DNA from: Faecalibacter macacae
GTDB taxonomy: Bacteria > Bacteroidota > Bacteroidia > Flavobacteriales > Weeksellaceae
NCBI RefSeq assembly: GCF_003687725.1
Contig: NZ_RDOJ01000002.1
Coordinates: forward strand, 1,249-65,248
Length of the DNA stretch: 64,000 bases
Direction of reading: 5' to 3'
A program made the translations under genes and the position numbers. Positions 42,253 through 51,619 of the stretch are shown piece after piece; within the stretch, counting starts at the first letter, position 1; each line of letters opens with the position of its first letter. The notes beneath the pieces are model-generated. The model was not told where the DNA came from, did no database searches, and saw only the letters and a list, made by a program, of their open reading frames with translations.

Positions 42253-43437
42253 ATGCGCAATATTTCTTTTTACATTGCTAAGCGATACTTTTTTTCTAGT
42301 GCCAATACCAATGCTGTAAACATAATTACTTCTATTGCTGTAGGTGCTATTTTAGTCGCAACTGCAGCTCTATTTGTTATTTTATCTGTCTTCTCTGGTT
42401 TAGAAAAGATGAATTTAAAATTCTATAGTAATGTAAATCCTGAAATAAAAGTTTCTCCAGCAAAGGGTAAAGTTTTAACTGATATTCCGAATTTAGAAAA
42501 TCTTTTAAAGAAGAATAACTTAGTTAAATCATATTCTAAAGTAATTGAAGAAAAAATCTATATCGATTACAATGGAATGCAAGATATCGCCTATTTAAAA
42601 GGAATTGACGAAAATTTTACAACTGTTACACGGCTTGACACAGTGGTTTACGGTGGCGAATATTTAAACTTTGAGTTTAATGACAATTTTATCGTTTCTA
42701 ACGGTATAGCACAGCGTTTACAATTGTATATTGATCCTATAAATCCGGCCACTTTGATGATGCCAAAGGCTGGAACTGGAATGATAAAACAAGAAAGTGA
42801 TGCTTTTACAAAAGCAGAAGCTTATAGTAACGGAATATTTATTTTGAATGAGCAGTATGATAAACATATTTTTGCTCCAATCGGTTTAGCTCAACAATTA
42901 TTGCAATTAGATTCAATTTCAGCTTATTCAATTGAAATTAAAACTGATGGTAAAAAAGATTTAAATAGCGTAAAAGATAATTTAAAGAAACAACTTGGAG
43001 ATAACTATAAAGTAGAAACAAGACAAGATTTAGACTCTGCTTTTCTTAAAGTAATGAATATGGAAAACCTAATCATTTACTTAATTTTCACTTTAGTTAT
43101 TATTATCGCTTGTTTTAATCTTGCAGGAACAATTATTATCATTATTCTTGATAAAACAAAAGAAATACAAACCATGTATAGCTTTGGTCTTTCTCGTAGA
43201 GATATTAGACGAATTTTTGCTTATACTGGTTTAATAATTACAGCTGTAGCAATGGTAACTGGTTTATTAATTGCGACAGTGCTTGGGTTATTACAAATCA
43301 ATTTTGGATTAGTAATGGCATCTGCTACGATACCATTTCCGTTCGAATTTTCTATTATTAACTTTGTAATTGTAATTGCAACAGTTTTAGGAATCGGAGG
43401 ATTTGTATCCTGGTTAATGTCTAAGCAAGTAAAATAA
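42253..43437 (+). CDS. FtsX-like permease (LolC/LolE-type ABC transporter permease)
   Basis: This is an inner-membrane permease of 394 residues from ATG 42253; a TTG one codon earlier is also in frame. One transmembrane helix near 22-48 is followed by a large periplasmic MacB_PCD-like domain (about 50-265) and three C-terminal helices of the FtsX domain (YLIFTLVIIIACFNLAG, then RDIRRIFAYTGLII). The layout is that of LolC/LolE lipoprotein-release permeases. The ATPase is not adjacent. Co-transcribed with rbfA. Confidence 0.88.
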   Translation: MRNISFYIAKRYFFSSANTNAVNIITSIAVGAILVATAALFVILSVFSGLEKMNLKFYSNVNPEIKVSPAKGKVLTDIPNLENLLKKNNLVKSYSKVIEEKIYIDYNGMQDIAYLKGIDENFTTVTRLDTVVYGGEYLNFEFNDNFIVSNGIAQRLQLYIDPINPATLMMPKAGTGMIKQESDAFTKAEAYSNGIFILNEQYDKHIFAPIGLAQQLLQLDSISAYSIEIKTDGKKDLNSVKDNLKKQLGDNYKVETRQDLDSAFLKVMNMENLIIYLIFTLVIIIACFNLAGTIIIIILDKTKEIQTMYSFGLSRRDIRRIFAYTGLIITAVAMVTGLLIATVLGLLQINFGLVMASATIPFPFEFSIINFVIVIATVLGIGGFVSWLMSKQVK

Positions 43438-43440
43438 ATA

Positions 43441-43472
43441 AAAAAAGGAATCATATTATTGATTCCTTTTTT
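43441..43472. terminator. Bidirectional terminator
   Basis: AAAAAAGGAATCA / TGATTCCTTTTTT lies between the convergent permease and outer-membrane barrel genes. Confidence 0.85.
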
Positions 43473-43484
43473 ATACTTTATATT

Positions 43485-45317
43485 TTAATCCCATCGGTTC
43501 CAACGAATATAATTTGGTTTACTAAAGTCAAAATCCATCAAGTTGAAATCTCTATTATCAATTACGTTAGATTTAATAATATTACTTCCCTCTGCTGGAA
43601 TTCTTGGATAGAAAGAAAATGAAATCTGAAAGTTATTAAATACAAAATAATCATTCGTAAATAAAACTCCTAATCCAACTCTAGCCACAATATTATCTTT
43701 CTCAAAGAAATTACTTTTTCTATTTCCTACAACACCTAAAGCAGCATTAAAAAATGGTGAAATACGAAATCCTAAAAATTCGTATGGCGAGTACGTTTGT
43801 GTCTGTACTTCCATTAATAATTTCTGATCACCTTTTAAGTTACGAGCACCTCTTACGCCATCCATACCGTACAAATCATGTTCATGTAAAGTCAATTCAT
43901 CAGCACTTGTATCCCATCTATTAAAACCTATCAAATAATTTACTTTAGCAAATTGTCTAATATTCCAATTACCTATAGATAGTAATTTAGAAAAATATAA
44001 TCCTTGTAAATTAACTGTTGTTTGTTCTCCTTCTCCAGCTCTAAAAAATGAACCTGCTTGCGCATCGATTCCAAAGAAATTACCTTTTAAAAATCCTCCG
44101 GCAGAAGTTTTTGCACCAATATAAAATCGTTCATATCCTGGCCTATCTTGCATTGCCATTGTTAATCCAAAAACTTTACCTACAGCAACATCTTCATCAT
44201 TTCCTTGCTGAAATAAATAATTTAATTTCTCGTAACGACGAGACGAAATACCTAAACCAAGAAAATAATTCGTTTGTTTATTAAACATTTCATATGGATC
44301 AGCTTCATGTGTTGGACCTTCTTTATAGGTACGATCATAAAATCGTGAAGAAATAATAAAATTAGTAATATTTCTTCGGTCCGAATTACTAATTCTGAAA
44401 GCTCTTGCTCCCCAAATATCTGTATAATTATATTTGAAGTTATAATATTCCATATTAGGAATTCCGTAAGCTAAAGAATCTTGATAGTACGTTTGTCCTA
44501 CTGAAATTCCTCCTGCATAACGTGCCAATGGCGAATAAAAAGGTCGTGTAAAATTGATACTTTTATTAAAATGATCTAATTCATTTTTAAAATAATTTAC
44601 ATTTCCTGTAATACGAGTTTTTGCAATATTTGGAACAGTATAATTGAATTGATATAGATTATTTCCTGTTTTATAATTATGTCTGTATCGATTATCAAAA
44701 ACATGTCCCAAACCTAAAAAGTTTCTTTCTCTAATACGAACACCTGCTTTTGATGTAGAAATAGATCCAGTTGCAACCATAGACCATGTATCTATTGAAT
44801 TAACGTACACATCTACCGAATCTGAATTTTCAGTCATTTTAGGAACAATCTCTACACGTCTTAATAAACGCTGAGAACGAAGTACACGTTCAGATTCTTT
44901 TAATTTTAAAGTATCTAATAAATCTCCATCTTTAAATAACAGCAATTCTCTAATTACAAAATTTTTAGTTTTACCATGTAATGTATTTCCGGTCTTCTCA
45001 ATCCATTTTGTAGGTCTTTTCAGTGTATCTTGTAGCGAATAACCAAAAGGATCATGTGATGAAATATGGATATAACGTATTGGCTTCCCTTCAAAACTGG
45101 TGTTTATAGAAGTGATTGGAGTAGAAGTTGCCGTTTTTCTTTGTTTAAAAAGGTATTTAGAATATAATTTTCTGAATTTAGAATATTCTTTTTCCGATTT
45201 TTTTCCCTGATTAACCACCTTTACAGTGTCTGTTTTCTGCGCAAGAACCTGAAAACCAGAAAAACTAAAAAGAAAAACAATCAAACAGTTTAGTATGTAA
45301 GATTGTATATTTTTCAC
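43485..45317 (-). CDS. BamA/TamA-superfamily outer-membrane protein
   Basis: This is a 610-residue protein with signal peptide 1-26 (ending VLAQ). One POTRA-like region occurs at about 75-175 (FVIRELLLFKDGDLLDTLKLKES). A C-terminal 16-strand type barrel follows (ARNLKGDQKLLMEVQTQTYSPY, then FFNAALGVVGNR and FNNFQISFSFYPRIP). The two-part layout is that of BamA/TamA or FhaC-like assembly proteins. It is much shorter than BamA (five POTRA), so it is not the core BamA. Cargo unknown. It follows the NlpC/P60 gene by nine bases, so both are in one operon. Confidence 0.82.
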   Translation of the reverse strand: MKNIQSYILNCLIVFLFSFSGFQVLAQKTDTVKVVNQGKKSEKEYSKFRKLYSKYLFKQRKTATSTPITSINTSFEGKPIRYIHISSHDPFGYSLQDTLKRPTKWIEKTGNTLHGKTKNFVIRELLLFKDGDLLDTLKLKESERVLRSQRLLRRVEIVPKMTENSDSVDVYVNSIDTWSMVATGSISTSKAGVRIRERNFLGLGHVFDNRYRHNYKTGNNLYQFNYTVPNIAKTRITGNVNYFKNELDHFNKSINFTRPFYSPLARYAGGISVGQTYYQDSLAYGIPNMEYYNFKYNYTDIWGARAFRISNSDRRNITNFIISSRFYDRTYKEGPTHEADPYEMFNKQTNYFLGLGISSRRYEKLNYLFQQGNDEDVAVGKVFGLTMAMQDRPGYERFYIGAKTSAGGFLKGNFFGIDAQAGSFFRAGEGEQTTVNLQGLYFSKLLSIGNWNIRQFAKVNYLIGFNRWDTSADELTLHEHDLYGMDGVRGARNLKGDQKLLMEVQTQTYSPYEFLGFRISPFFNAALGVVGNRKSNFFEKDNIVARVGLGVLFTNDYFVFNNFQISFSFYPRIPAEGSNIIKSNVIDNRDFNLMDFDFSKPNYIRWNRWD

Positions 45318-45326
45318 TAACTCAAT

Positions 45327-45914
45327 TTATAAAAGTCTAATGGCTTTTACAAATCTAGTTTTCCAATAATTTTCATCCATCGAAGAAATTATTACACCTT
45401 TTGAAGTAGATGAGTGAATAAATTTAATTTCTCCTGATTTTTCAATACTTTCAATGATACCGACATGTGAAATTGAAGAGCCTGATGTATTAAAAAATAC
45501 TAAATCACCTTCTCTTGCATCTGAAATTTTAATTTCGCGCCCCTCTTGTGCTTGTTGTGATGAATTTCTTGGTAATTTATAATCTATTTTATTAAAACTT
45601 ACCACAACTAATCCAGAGCAATCAAATCCGCTTCTTGTTGTACCTCCATATTTGTATGGCACACCTAAAAATGATTTTGCTGTACTTAAAACGTTACTTG
45701 TATCTTTTGAAGAATATGTTTTGCTTGAAGATCTATAAACTGATGAAGAACTTGAACTTTTTCCTTTTGCAGGATATTTACTAGCCGAATTTATTTTTGA
45801 ATAAACCCTATTTGCTGCTGTTTTCTTATAAGATGTAACCTTATTAGAAGATCCACAAGAAACAACTATAAAAGAAAATGCTATTGCTAAAAAGTAAAAA
45901 AAAATGTTTTTCAT
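45327..45914 (-). CDS. C40 (NlpC/P60) peptidoglycan hydrolase, lipoprotein
   Basis: This is a 195-residue protein with a lipoprotein signal (lipobox IVVSC, Cys20), a serine-rich linker (about 50-75) and an NlpC/P60 domain. The catalytic Cys is in SGFDCSGLVV, His in SISHVGII and the third polar residue near FIHSSTSKG. NlpC/P60 enzymes cut cell-wall stem peptides between gamma-D-Glu and a diamino acid. It sits directly upstream of the outer-membrane barrel gene. Confidence 0.9.
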   Translation of the reverse strand: MKNIFFYFLAIAFSFIVVSCGSSNKVTSYKKTAANRVYSKINSASKYPAKGKSSSSSSVYRSSSKTYSSKDTSNVLSTAKSFLGVPYKYGGTTRSGFDCSGLVVVSFNKIDYKLPRNSSQQAQEGREIKISDAREGDLVFFNTSGSSISHVGIIESIEKSGEIKFIHSSTSKGVIISSMDENYWKTRFVKAIRLL

Positions 45915-45977
45915 CGTATATATTAACCAACTCTTATGGTAAAATTAACTAAAAATCTTGTTAAATAAAAGCTGATA

Positions 45978-46520
45978 TTAAGCTTCTTTCTCTAATATTT
46001 CAGCTAAAAGTTGCCTAGCTCTTAACACTCTTACCTTTACATTAGGTAAACTAAGTCCTAAATCTTCAGCTAATTCTTTATAAGTTTTATCTTCTAAGAA
46101 TCGTAATTCGACAATTCGTTTATACTTTGGAGATAATAAATCTATAGCCTTTAGTACTTTATCTGTATCTTGTTTTAGTATTAAATAATCTTCTGGCGAT
46201 TTTTCACTATCATTCAACATTCTAAAATTAAATCCATCATCAATTGATAAATTTAATTCTGGAGTTTTTCTGATATGATCAATCATTGTATTATGAGCTA
46301 TTGAAATAACCCAAGTTTTAAAATCGAAGTCTTCGTTATACAATTTTAATTTTGAAAGGACTTTTGTGAAAGTTTCAATTGTAATATCCTCTGCTTCTTC
46401 TTCATTTTTAATTTTAAGAAAAACATAATAGTAAACTTGCGACCAGAGCAATTCTATTAAAAGATTTTGAGCATTACGCTTTCCTTTTTTAGCGTCTACA
46501 ATAATTTGATCTAAAGTCAT
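45978..46520 (-). CDS. RNA polymerase sigma-70 factor, ECF type
   Basis: This is a 180-residue sigma factor. Region 2 is at about 25-95 (EEAEDITIETFTKVLSKL, then FKTWVISIAHNTMIDHIRK), and region 4 at about 120-175 (LSPKYKRIVELRFLEDKTYKELAEDLGLS) with a helix-turn-helix. Regions 1 and 3 are missing, as in ECF factors. No FecR-type anti-sigma gene is adjacent; the next downstream gene on the strand is the NlpC/P60 hydrolase, 63 bases away, so an envelope role is plausible but unproven. Confidence 0.92.
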   Translation of the reverse strand: MTLDQIIVDAKKGKRNAQNLLIELLWSQVYYYVFLKIKNEEEAEDITIETFTKVLSKLKLYNEDFDFKTWVISIAHNTMIDHIRKTPELNLSIDDGFNFRMLNDSEKSPEDYLILKQDTDKVLKAIDLLSPKYKRIVELRFLEDKTYKELAEDLGLSLPNVKVRVLRARQLLAEILEKEA

Positions 46521-46570
46521 ATATTTTTCAAAGGATATAATTTAAATATAGTAAATATATTTATATAAAA

Positions 46571-46599
46571 AAAGCTCCAATATATAATATTAGAGCTTT
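46571..46599 (-). terminator. Terminator of the tRNA-Gln array
   Basis: AAAGCTC / GAGCTTT with an AT-rich extended middle that can also pair (AATAT / ATATT). On the minus strand it directly follows the last tRNA-Gln. Confidence 0.75.
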
Positions 46600-46604
46600 A
46601 ATTG

Positions 46605-46675
46605 TAGACCCACAGGGATTCGAACCCCGACAGGCGGCACCAAAAACCGATGTGCTACCGTTACACCATGGGTCT
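46605..46675 (-). tRNA. tRNA-Gln (TTG), copy 6 in transcription order
   Basis: A 71-base cloverleaf: acceptor AGACCCA / TGGGTCT with discriminator A, T arm CGGGG-TTCGAAT-CCCTG, anticodon loop TTTTGGT with anticodon TTG. CCA is not encoded. Identical to the other five copies. Confidence 0.95.
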
Positions 46676-46716
46676 TTGCGGTATTTTAATAATTACTTCA
46701 ATTCTAAAAGAATTTG

Positions 46717-46787
46717 TAGACCCACAGGGATTCGAACCCCGACAGGCGGCACCAAAAACCGATGTGCTACCGTTACACCATGGGTCT
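46717..46787 (-). tRNA. tRNA-Gln (TTG), copy 5
   Basis: Identical in sequence to the other copies. The spacer 46676-46716 recurs as 46892-46932 apart from its first base, which shows that the array grew by duplication. Confidence 0.95.
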
Positions 46788-46820
46788 ATAGTAATTATTC
46801 TTATGTTGTTTAAAATATTG

Positions 46821-46891
46821 TAGACCCACAGGGATTCGAACCCCGACAGGCGGCACCAAAAACCGATGTGCTACCGTTACACCATGGGTCT
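46821..46891 (-). tRNA. tRNA-Gln (TTG), copy 4
   Basis: Identical to the other copies. The spacer 46788-46820 recurs exactly at 47004-47036. Confidence 0.95.
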
Positions 46892-46932
46892 ATGCGGTAT
46901 TTTAATAATTACTTCAATTCTAAAAGAATTTG

Positions 46933-47003
46933 TAGACCCACAGGGATTCGAACCCCGACAGGCGGCACCAAAAACCGATGTGCTACCGTTACACCATGGG
47001 TCT
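46933..47003 (-). tRNA. tRNA-Gln (TTG), copy 3
   Basis: Identical to the other copies; lies exactly 216 bases from copy 5. Confidence 0.95.
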
Positions 47004-47036
47004 ATAGTAATTATTCTTATGTTGTTTAAAATATTG

Positions 47037-47107
47037 TAGACCCACAGGGATTCGAACCCCGACAGGCGGCACCAAAAACCGATGTGCTACCGTTACACCA
47101 TGGGTCT
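47037..47107 (-). tRNA. tRNA-Gln (TTG), copy 2
   Basis: Identical to the other copies; lies exactly 216 bases from copy 4. Confidence 0.95.
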
Positions 47108-47182
47108 ATATATAATAAACTGCAACCAATCCTAGAGAGGATAAAAATGCCCCAACAAAAATTTATCGAGGCATTAGACTTG

Positions 47183-47253
47183 TAGACCCACAGGGATTCG
47201 AACCCCGACAGGCGGCACCAAAAACCGATGTGCTACCGTTACACCATGGGTCT
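47183..47253 (-). tRNA. tRNA-Gln (TTG), copy 1 (promoter-proximal)
   Basis: Identical to the others. Its 75-base spacer to copy 2 (47108-47182) is unique and can form two hairpins, AATGCC / GGCATT and ATCCT / AGGAT, possibly aiding processing of the precursor. Confidence 0.95.
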
Positions 47254-47577
47254 CTGTCTTAATTGCAGTGCAAATATAGAAAGGTTTTTTAATTCACCAA
47301 AACAATTTTACATCAAATTTCGCTAAAACAGACAGATTACATCTTAAATAATTGAAAATGAATTTTAAAAAAATTTAAAAATTTTTAAAAAAATCAATAA
47401 AAAAAACCTTCCATGTTCTATGAAGGCTTTTTAAAACTTTATTTTGATTAAATAATTATAAAATTTGATAAAGCTTTGTCTACATTTTTTAATAATAAAA
47501 CATAGATTACAACTTTACTTGATAATACTTGGATAATTTGAAATACTTTTTGGAATTAAAATCCGATAATGATAATT
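47254..47577. other. Intergenic region with tRNA promoter
   Basis: No gene is seen in this 324-base AT-rich stretch. It must hold the minus-strand promoter of the tRNA-Gln array in its left part. An imperfect hairpin with A and T runs (AAAAACCTTC ... GAAGGCTTTTT, 47402-47432) may be a terminator for the exported-protein gene at 47578. Confidence 0.45.
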
Positions 47578-48324
47578 TTATATTTTATATTTCAACAGGT
47601 CTTCTAAATCTCTAAAAACTAAAGCAAAAATGACAGCTTTCGCTTTAAAATCATTTTCTCTATTAGAAATATTGATATTATTTTCACTAAAACCAGAAGT
47701 TCCGTTTAATCCATTAGTAAAACCAATTTCTTGTTTATTAACAAAATTATCTTCTTTTATAAAATCTAAAAATTCATAATCTAATGTTTTATAAATATCA
47801 TTTACTGAAATAAATTCATTATTCTTATTTATTCCATCTTTAGAAATTAAATAATTTGAACTAACAACTTCAAATTTAAAATCTTTATTATTCATGTATT
47901 TTAATTGAGAATTAAATACAATTACTGAATTTGATAAAACCCCTGAATTATCTATTGTTTGAAATGATTTTGCTACTTCATCTTTTTTTGCAGCTACTCC
48001 CATCTGTGCTCTAGTTTCAGTTTTCGGCACATTAAAATGTTGAATTGATACATTTTTTAAATTCAAATCAATTTGAAAATCATTTGATTTATTAGAATCA
48101 AAATTAAATGTTAAATTTTTGAATTTTTTATTTAAATAAATTATCAAATCTTTTTTAAAGGCTTTAGTTAATTTTAAGTCATCCGAACTTGATATATTTA
48201 TTAAAACATTTGTTTTTTGATTAATAAATAATTCAGAATTTGAATCTTTTTGGATTTGCTTAAAATCTGATGCAAAAGCCACTTGAGAGAAGATAATTGT
48301 GGCAAATAATATTGATTTTTTCAT
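47578..48324 (-). CDS. Putative exported protein, unknown function
   Basis: This is a 248-residue protein with signal peptide 1-18 (ending VAFAS). The mature part contains predicted strands such as NVLINISSSDDLKLT and FQIDLNLKNVSIQHF, and a helix before the C-terminal FKAKAVIFALVFRDLEDLLKYK. It is poor in cysteine and rich in Asn/Lys, and no domain is recognised. It lies downstream of xpt on the same strand but 80 bases away. Confidence 0.55.
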   Translation of the reverse strand: MKKSILFATIIFSQVAFASDFKQIQKDSNSELFINQKTNVLINISSSDDLKLTKAFKKDLIIYLNKKFKNLTFNFDSNKSNDFQIDLNLKNVSIQHFNVPKTETRAQMGVAAKKDEVAKSFQTIDNSGVLSNSVIVFNSQLKYMNNKDFKFEVVSSNYLISKDGINKNNEFISVNDIYKTLDYEFLDFIKEDNFVNKQEIGFTNGLNGTSGFSENNINISNRENDFKAKAVIFALVFRDLEDLLKYKI

Positions 48325-48404
48325 AATAGTGAGTATTAAATTTATCTCAAGTTAAATATTTTTTTTTTAATTGAAAAAAATAAATTTGACAATTTTGTTA
48401 AATT

Positions 48405-48974
48405 TTATTCTACAAACTCAATAGAGTTTTCTCCTAACCACTCTATTCTTACTAAAGATTCAACCCTAATTCCTTTATCTAATAATCGATCTCTACCTTC
48501 CTGAAAAGACTTTTCTATAATAAATCCCATTCCTGACAAATTCGCTCCAGCTTGTTTCACCAAATCTTTGACACCTAAAGCTGCATTTCCGTTTGCTAAG
48601 AAATCATCAATAAAAATTACATTATCCCCTTCATTCAAATATTGATTACTCACACACACATCATATGTTTTATCTTTTGTAAAAGAATAAACTTGTGTTG
48701 TATAAAAACCTTCCATTGTTTTAGGCTTCGTTTTTTTTACAAAAACTACTGGTAATTCTAAAGCTAATCCTACTAAAATTGCAGGTGCAATTCCACTCGC
48801 TTCAATTGTAATAATTTTATTGATATTAAGATCTGAAAATCGTTTCACAAATTCATTTGCAATGTTTTTCATTAAAACAGGATCCATCTGATGATTAATA
48901 AAACTATCTACTTTTAAAATTCCACCATCGAAACTCTTTCCATCTTTTAATATTCTCTCTTTTAAAAGTTCCAT
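48405..48974 (-). CDS. xpt: Xanthine phosphoribosyltransferase
   Basis: This is a 189-residue purine salvage enzyme converting xanthine and PRPP to XMP. PRPP-binding motif: [17 protein letters not shown] near 118-134. The segments [20 protein letters not shown] and [13 protein letters not shown] are characteristic of Xpt. It lies 76 bases downstream of guaA on the same strand, with a terminator hairpin between, matching a joint role in guanine nucleotide supply. Confidence 0.93.
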   Translation of the reverse strand: MELLKERILKDGKSFDGGILKVDSFINHQMDPVLMKNIANEFVKRFSDLNINKIITIEASGIAPAILVGLALELPVVFVKKTKPKTMEGFYTTQVYSFTKDKTYDVCVSNQYLNEGDNVIFIDDFLANGNAALGVKDLVKQAGANLSGMGFIIEKSFQEGRDRLLDKGIRVESLVRIEWLGENSIEFVE

Positions 48975-49009
48975 TATTATATATTAGTTTTTAAAGTTTA
49001 CAAAGAAAA

Positions 49010-49033
49010 AAGTCAGCATAAAAATGCTGACTT
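49010..49033 (-). terminator. Terminator between guaA and xpt
   Basis: AAGTCAGCAT / ATGCTGACTT with loop AAAA; on the minus strand it is followed by TTTTTTC. Confidence 0.8.
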
Positions 49034-49050
49034 AATATACTAATTTTTAT

Positions 49051-50583
49051 TTATTCCCACTCAATAGTTGCTGGTGGTTTTGAACTGATGTCGTAAGCTA
49101 CACGGTTAATACCTTTAACTTCGTTGATAATTCGGTTAGAAACTAACTCTAAAAACTCGTAAGGTAATTTTGACCAAGTTGCAGTCATAAAATCGATTGT
49201 ATTAGCTGAACGAACTACTGCTGTGTATTCGTACGTACGCTCATCTCCCATTACACCTACAGATTTTACTGGTAATAATACAACGAAAGCTTGAGAAACC
49301 TCGTCGTATAAATTATGAGCATATAACTCGTCAATAAAAATTTGATCTGCTTCTTGTAAGATTCTTACTTTTTCTTCGTCAACTTCTCCTAAAACACGGA
49401 TTCCTAATCCTGGTCCTGGAAATGGGTGACGGTATACCAATTCGCGAGGAATACCTAATTCAACACCAACTTTACGAACCTCATCTTTAAATAACTCACG
49501 TAAAGGTTCTAATAATTGAAGTTTCATATCTTCTGGTAATCCACCAACATTGTGGTGAGATTTAATAGTAGCAGAAGGCCCTTTTACAGATTGAGACTCA
49601 ATTACATCTGGGTAGATTGTTCCTTGTGCTAAGAAAGAAGCATCATCAAATTTCTTTGATTCTTCATCAAAAACAGCTACGAAATCGCGTCCAATTGCTT
49701 TACGTTTTGCTTCTGGCTCATCGATACCTTTTAAGCTTGTTAAGAAACGATCGGCAGCATCAACCATTTTGATGTTCATATTGAAGTGTTTTCCGTAATT
49801 TTCCATTACTTTCTTCCCTTCATCTTTTCTTAATAAACCAGTATCAACAAAAATACAAGTTAATTGATCTCCAATTGCACGGTGAATTAAAACTGCAGCT
49901 ACAGAAGAATCTACACCACCAGAAAGTCCTAAGATTACTTTTTTGTCTCCTACAACTTTTTTGATACGTGTGATTTCTGTTTCGATAAAATCAGTTAAAA
50001 CCCAATTTTTCTCTGCTTTACAAATATTGAAAACAAAGTTTTCTAACATTTTAGAACCAAATTCAGAGTGTGTAACTTCTGGGTGGAACTGAACTGCGAA
50101 AATATTTTTTTCTTCGTTTGCTAATGCAGCTATATCTATATTTGATTTTCCTGTAACTGTGAATCCAGCTGGCGCTTTTACAACTTCGTCGAAGTGGCTC
50201 ATCCAAACTGTAGATACTTCTGGGACTTCGTTAAATAAACTATTTTGAGCTAAAACAGTTAATTCAGATTTTCCATACTCTCCTTTTTCACCTTTTTTAA
50301 CTTCACCACCTAATAGATGAGAAATTAATTGCATCCCGTAACAGATTCCTAAAACTGGAATTCCTAATTCGAATAATTCTTTTTCTACCAAAGCAGCCTC
50401 GTCTCCAAAAACTGAAGAAGGTCCTCCTGATAAAATAATTCCTTTAGGGTCGTGTTTTTTGATTTCTTCTACCGAAGTGTGGTAAGGGATAATTTCTGTG
50501 TAAACTCCAAATTCTCGAATTCGGCGTGCAATCAATTGATTGTATTGCGAGCCAAAATCTAAAATAATAATTCCTTGCGTCAT
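49051..50583 (-). CDS. guaA: GMP synthase (glutamine-hydrolysing)
   Basis: This is a 510-residue enzyme turning XMP into GMP. N-terminal class I glutamine amidotransferase domain with nucleophile in GICYGMQL (about Cys80) and the His-Pro-Glu of FHPEVTHSE. ATP pyrophosphatase domain with P loop LSGGVDSSVAA near 219-229. C-terminal dimerisation domain with PFPGPGLGIRVLGEV and ending IEWE. Complete. Supplies GMP alongside xpt. Confidence 0.97.
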   Translation of the reverse strand: MTQGIIILDFGSQYNQLIARRIREFGVYTEIIPYHTSVEEIKKHDPKGIILSGGPSSVFGDEAALVEKELFELGIPVLGICYGMQLISHLLGGEVKKGEKGEYGKSELTVLAQNSLFNEVPEVSTVWMSHFDEVVKAPAGFTVTGKSNIDIAALANEEKNIFAVQFHPEVTHSEFGSKMLENFVFNICKAEKNWVLTDFIETEITRIKKVVGDKKVILGLSGGVDSSVAAVLIHRAIGDQLTCIFVDTGLLRKDEGKKVMENYGKHFNMNIKMVDAADRFLTSLKGIDEPEAKRKAIGRDFVAVFDEESKKFDDASFLAQGTIYPDVIESQSVKGPSATIKSHHNVGGLPEDMKLQLLEPLRELFKDEVRKVGVELGIPRELVYRHPFPGPGLGIRVLGEVDEEKVRILQEADQIFIDELYAHNLYDEVSQAFVVLLPVKSVGVMGDERTYEYTAVVRSANTIDFMTATWSKLPYEFLELVSNRIINEVKGINRVAYDISSKPPATIEWE

Positions 50584-50706
50584 TGTGTTTGTCTTTGCGC
50601 AAAATTAAGTCTTTTATAGCTTTTATTAAAACTAAATTTCAATTAAAAACTTATAAAATTATTCGAATTCTGAAATTTAATATTTTAGAAAGTATTAGGT
50701 ATAAAA

Positions 50707-50729
50707 AAAGCCTAAAAAAATTAGGCTTT
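50707..50729 (-). terminator. Terminator of mtgA
   Basis: AAAGCCTAA / TTAGGCTTT with a 5-base A loop and T residues following on the minus strand. Confidence 0.8.
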
Positions 50730-50735
50730 ACTATT

Positions 50736-51410
50736 TTATTTTTCTCCGATTGCTTCGGTTAAACCTGGCATACCTTGTATATTTCTCATTTGTCTTTCAA
50801 TACTTCTTGCTCTTGTTGAAATGTAAGAAGAAGGTGGATTAACATTGTATTTTCTTGGATTTGGTAAAGCTGCTGCAATACGTGCTGCTTCATTTTTTGT
50901 CAAATCTTTCGCTGGTTTATTGAAATAATATTCTGAAGCTGCTTCTATTCCGAAAACTCCGATTCCCATTTCAGCTACATTTAAATAAACTTCTAAAATT
51001 CTTTCCTTACCCCATATTTTTTCGATCATAAAAGTAAAGTATACTTCTAATCCTTTTCTTACCCAAGAACGACCTTGCCATAAGAATACATTTTTAGCTA
51101 CTTGTTGAGAAATTGTAGAACCTCCTCTTAATTTTTTACCATCTTGATTACTTTCAAATGCCTTTTGAATTCCATCCAAATCAAAACCGTTGTGAGTTGG
51201 AAATTTTTGGTCTTCAGAACCAATTACTGCTAATTTGATATTTGTACCCATATCAGCTCCCGAAATATAGTCTCTTGAAAACTTTTGTTGAGTAACAATC
51301 TCATTTATTTGTGTAATAGTAATTGGAGGATTAATCCATTTTAATGCAACGATATATAGTAAATGTCCTACAAAAAGGAATAAGATTAATTTTCTAAAAA
51401 ACTTAAACAT
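50736..51410 (-). CDS. mtgA: Monofunctional biosynthetic peptidoglycan transglycosylase
   Basis: This is a 224-residue inner-membrane enzyme that polymerises lipid II into glycan strands. One N-terminal transmembrane helix (about 5-24) is followed by a GT51 domain. The catalytic Glu is in GSEDQKFPTHNGFD, and the further motifs LRGGSTISQQVAKN, KGLEVYFTFMIEKIW and EVYLNVAEMG are present. No transpeptidase domain follows, which separates it from class A PBPs. Single gene. Confidence 0.95.
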   Translation of the reverse strand: MFKFFRKLILFLFVGHLLYIVALKWINPPITITQINEIVTQQKFSRDYISGADMGTNIKLAVIGSEDQKFPTHNGFDLDGIQKAFESNQDGKKLRGGSTISQQVAKNVFLWQGRSWVRKGLEVYFTFMIEKIWGKERILEVYLNVAEMGIGVFGIEAASEYYFNKPAKDLTKNEAARIAAALPNPRKYNVNPPSSYISTRARSIERQMRNIQGMPGLTEAIGEK

Positions 51411-51619
51411 TCTATTGATTTCTAATTTGATTCAAATTTATATTAAAAAGTGAATAAATGAAATAAGAAAATTATTAAATAGAAAAACTTATTTAACACC
51501 AGTAAATTAGCTGTTATAAATATTTAATCTTAAAAATCAAAAAAAATATCACGTATATAATATTGATTAACAATTTTTTATGTTATATATTTACTAAACC
51601 AACCTAAATTATTTTTTGT

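Larger units (their letters stand above)
46605..47036 (-). repeat. 216-bp tandem duplication carrying two tRNA-Gln genes each
   Basis: The two units 46605-46820 and 46821-47036 each hold two tRNAs and the same two spacers. The spacers differ between units only at the first base after the tRNA (T at 46676, A at 46892). Near-identity implies recent duplication or ongoing gene conversion. Confidence 0.9.

Noticed and set aside
46605-47253. CRISPR-like regularly spaced repeats
   Set aside because: The 71-bp repeats are complete tRNA-Gln genes, the spacers themselves repeat, and no cas gene is present.
48975-50735. Purine riboswitch before xpt or guaA
   Set aside because: The guaA-xpt gap holds only a terminator hairpin, and the guaA leader shows no conserved purine aptamer core or multi-stem junction.
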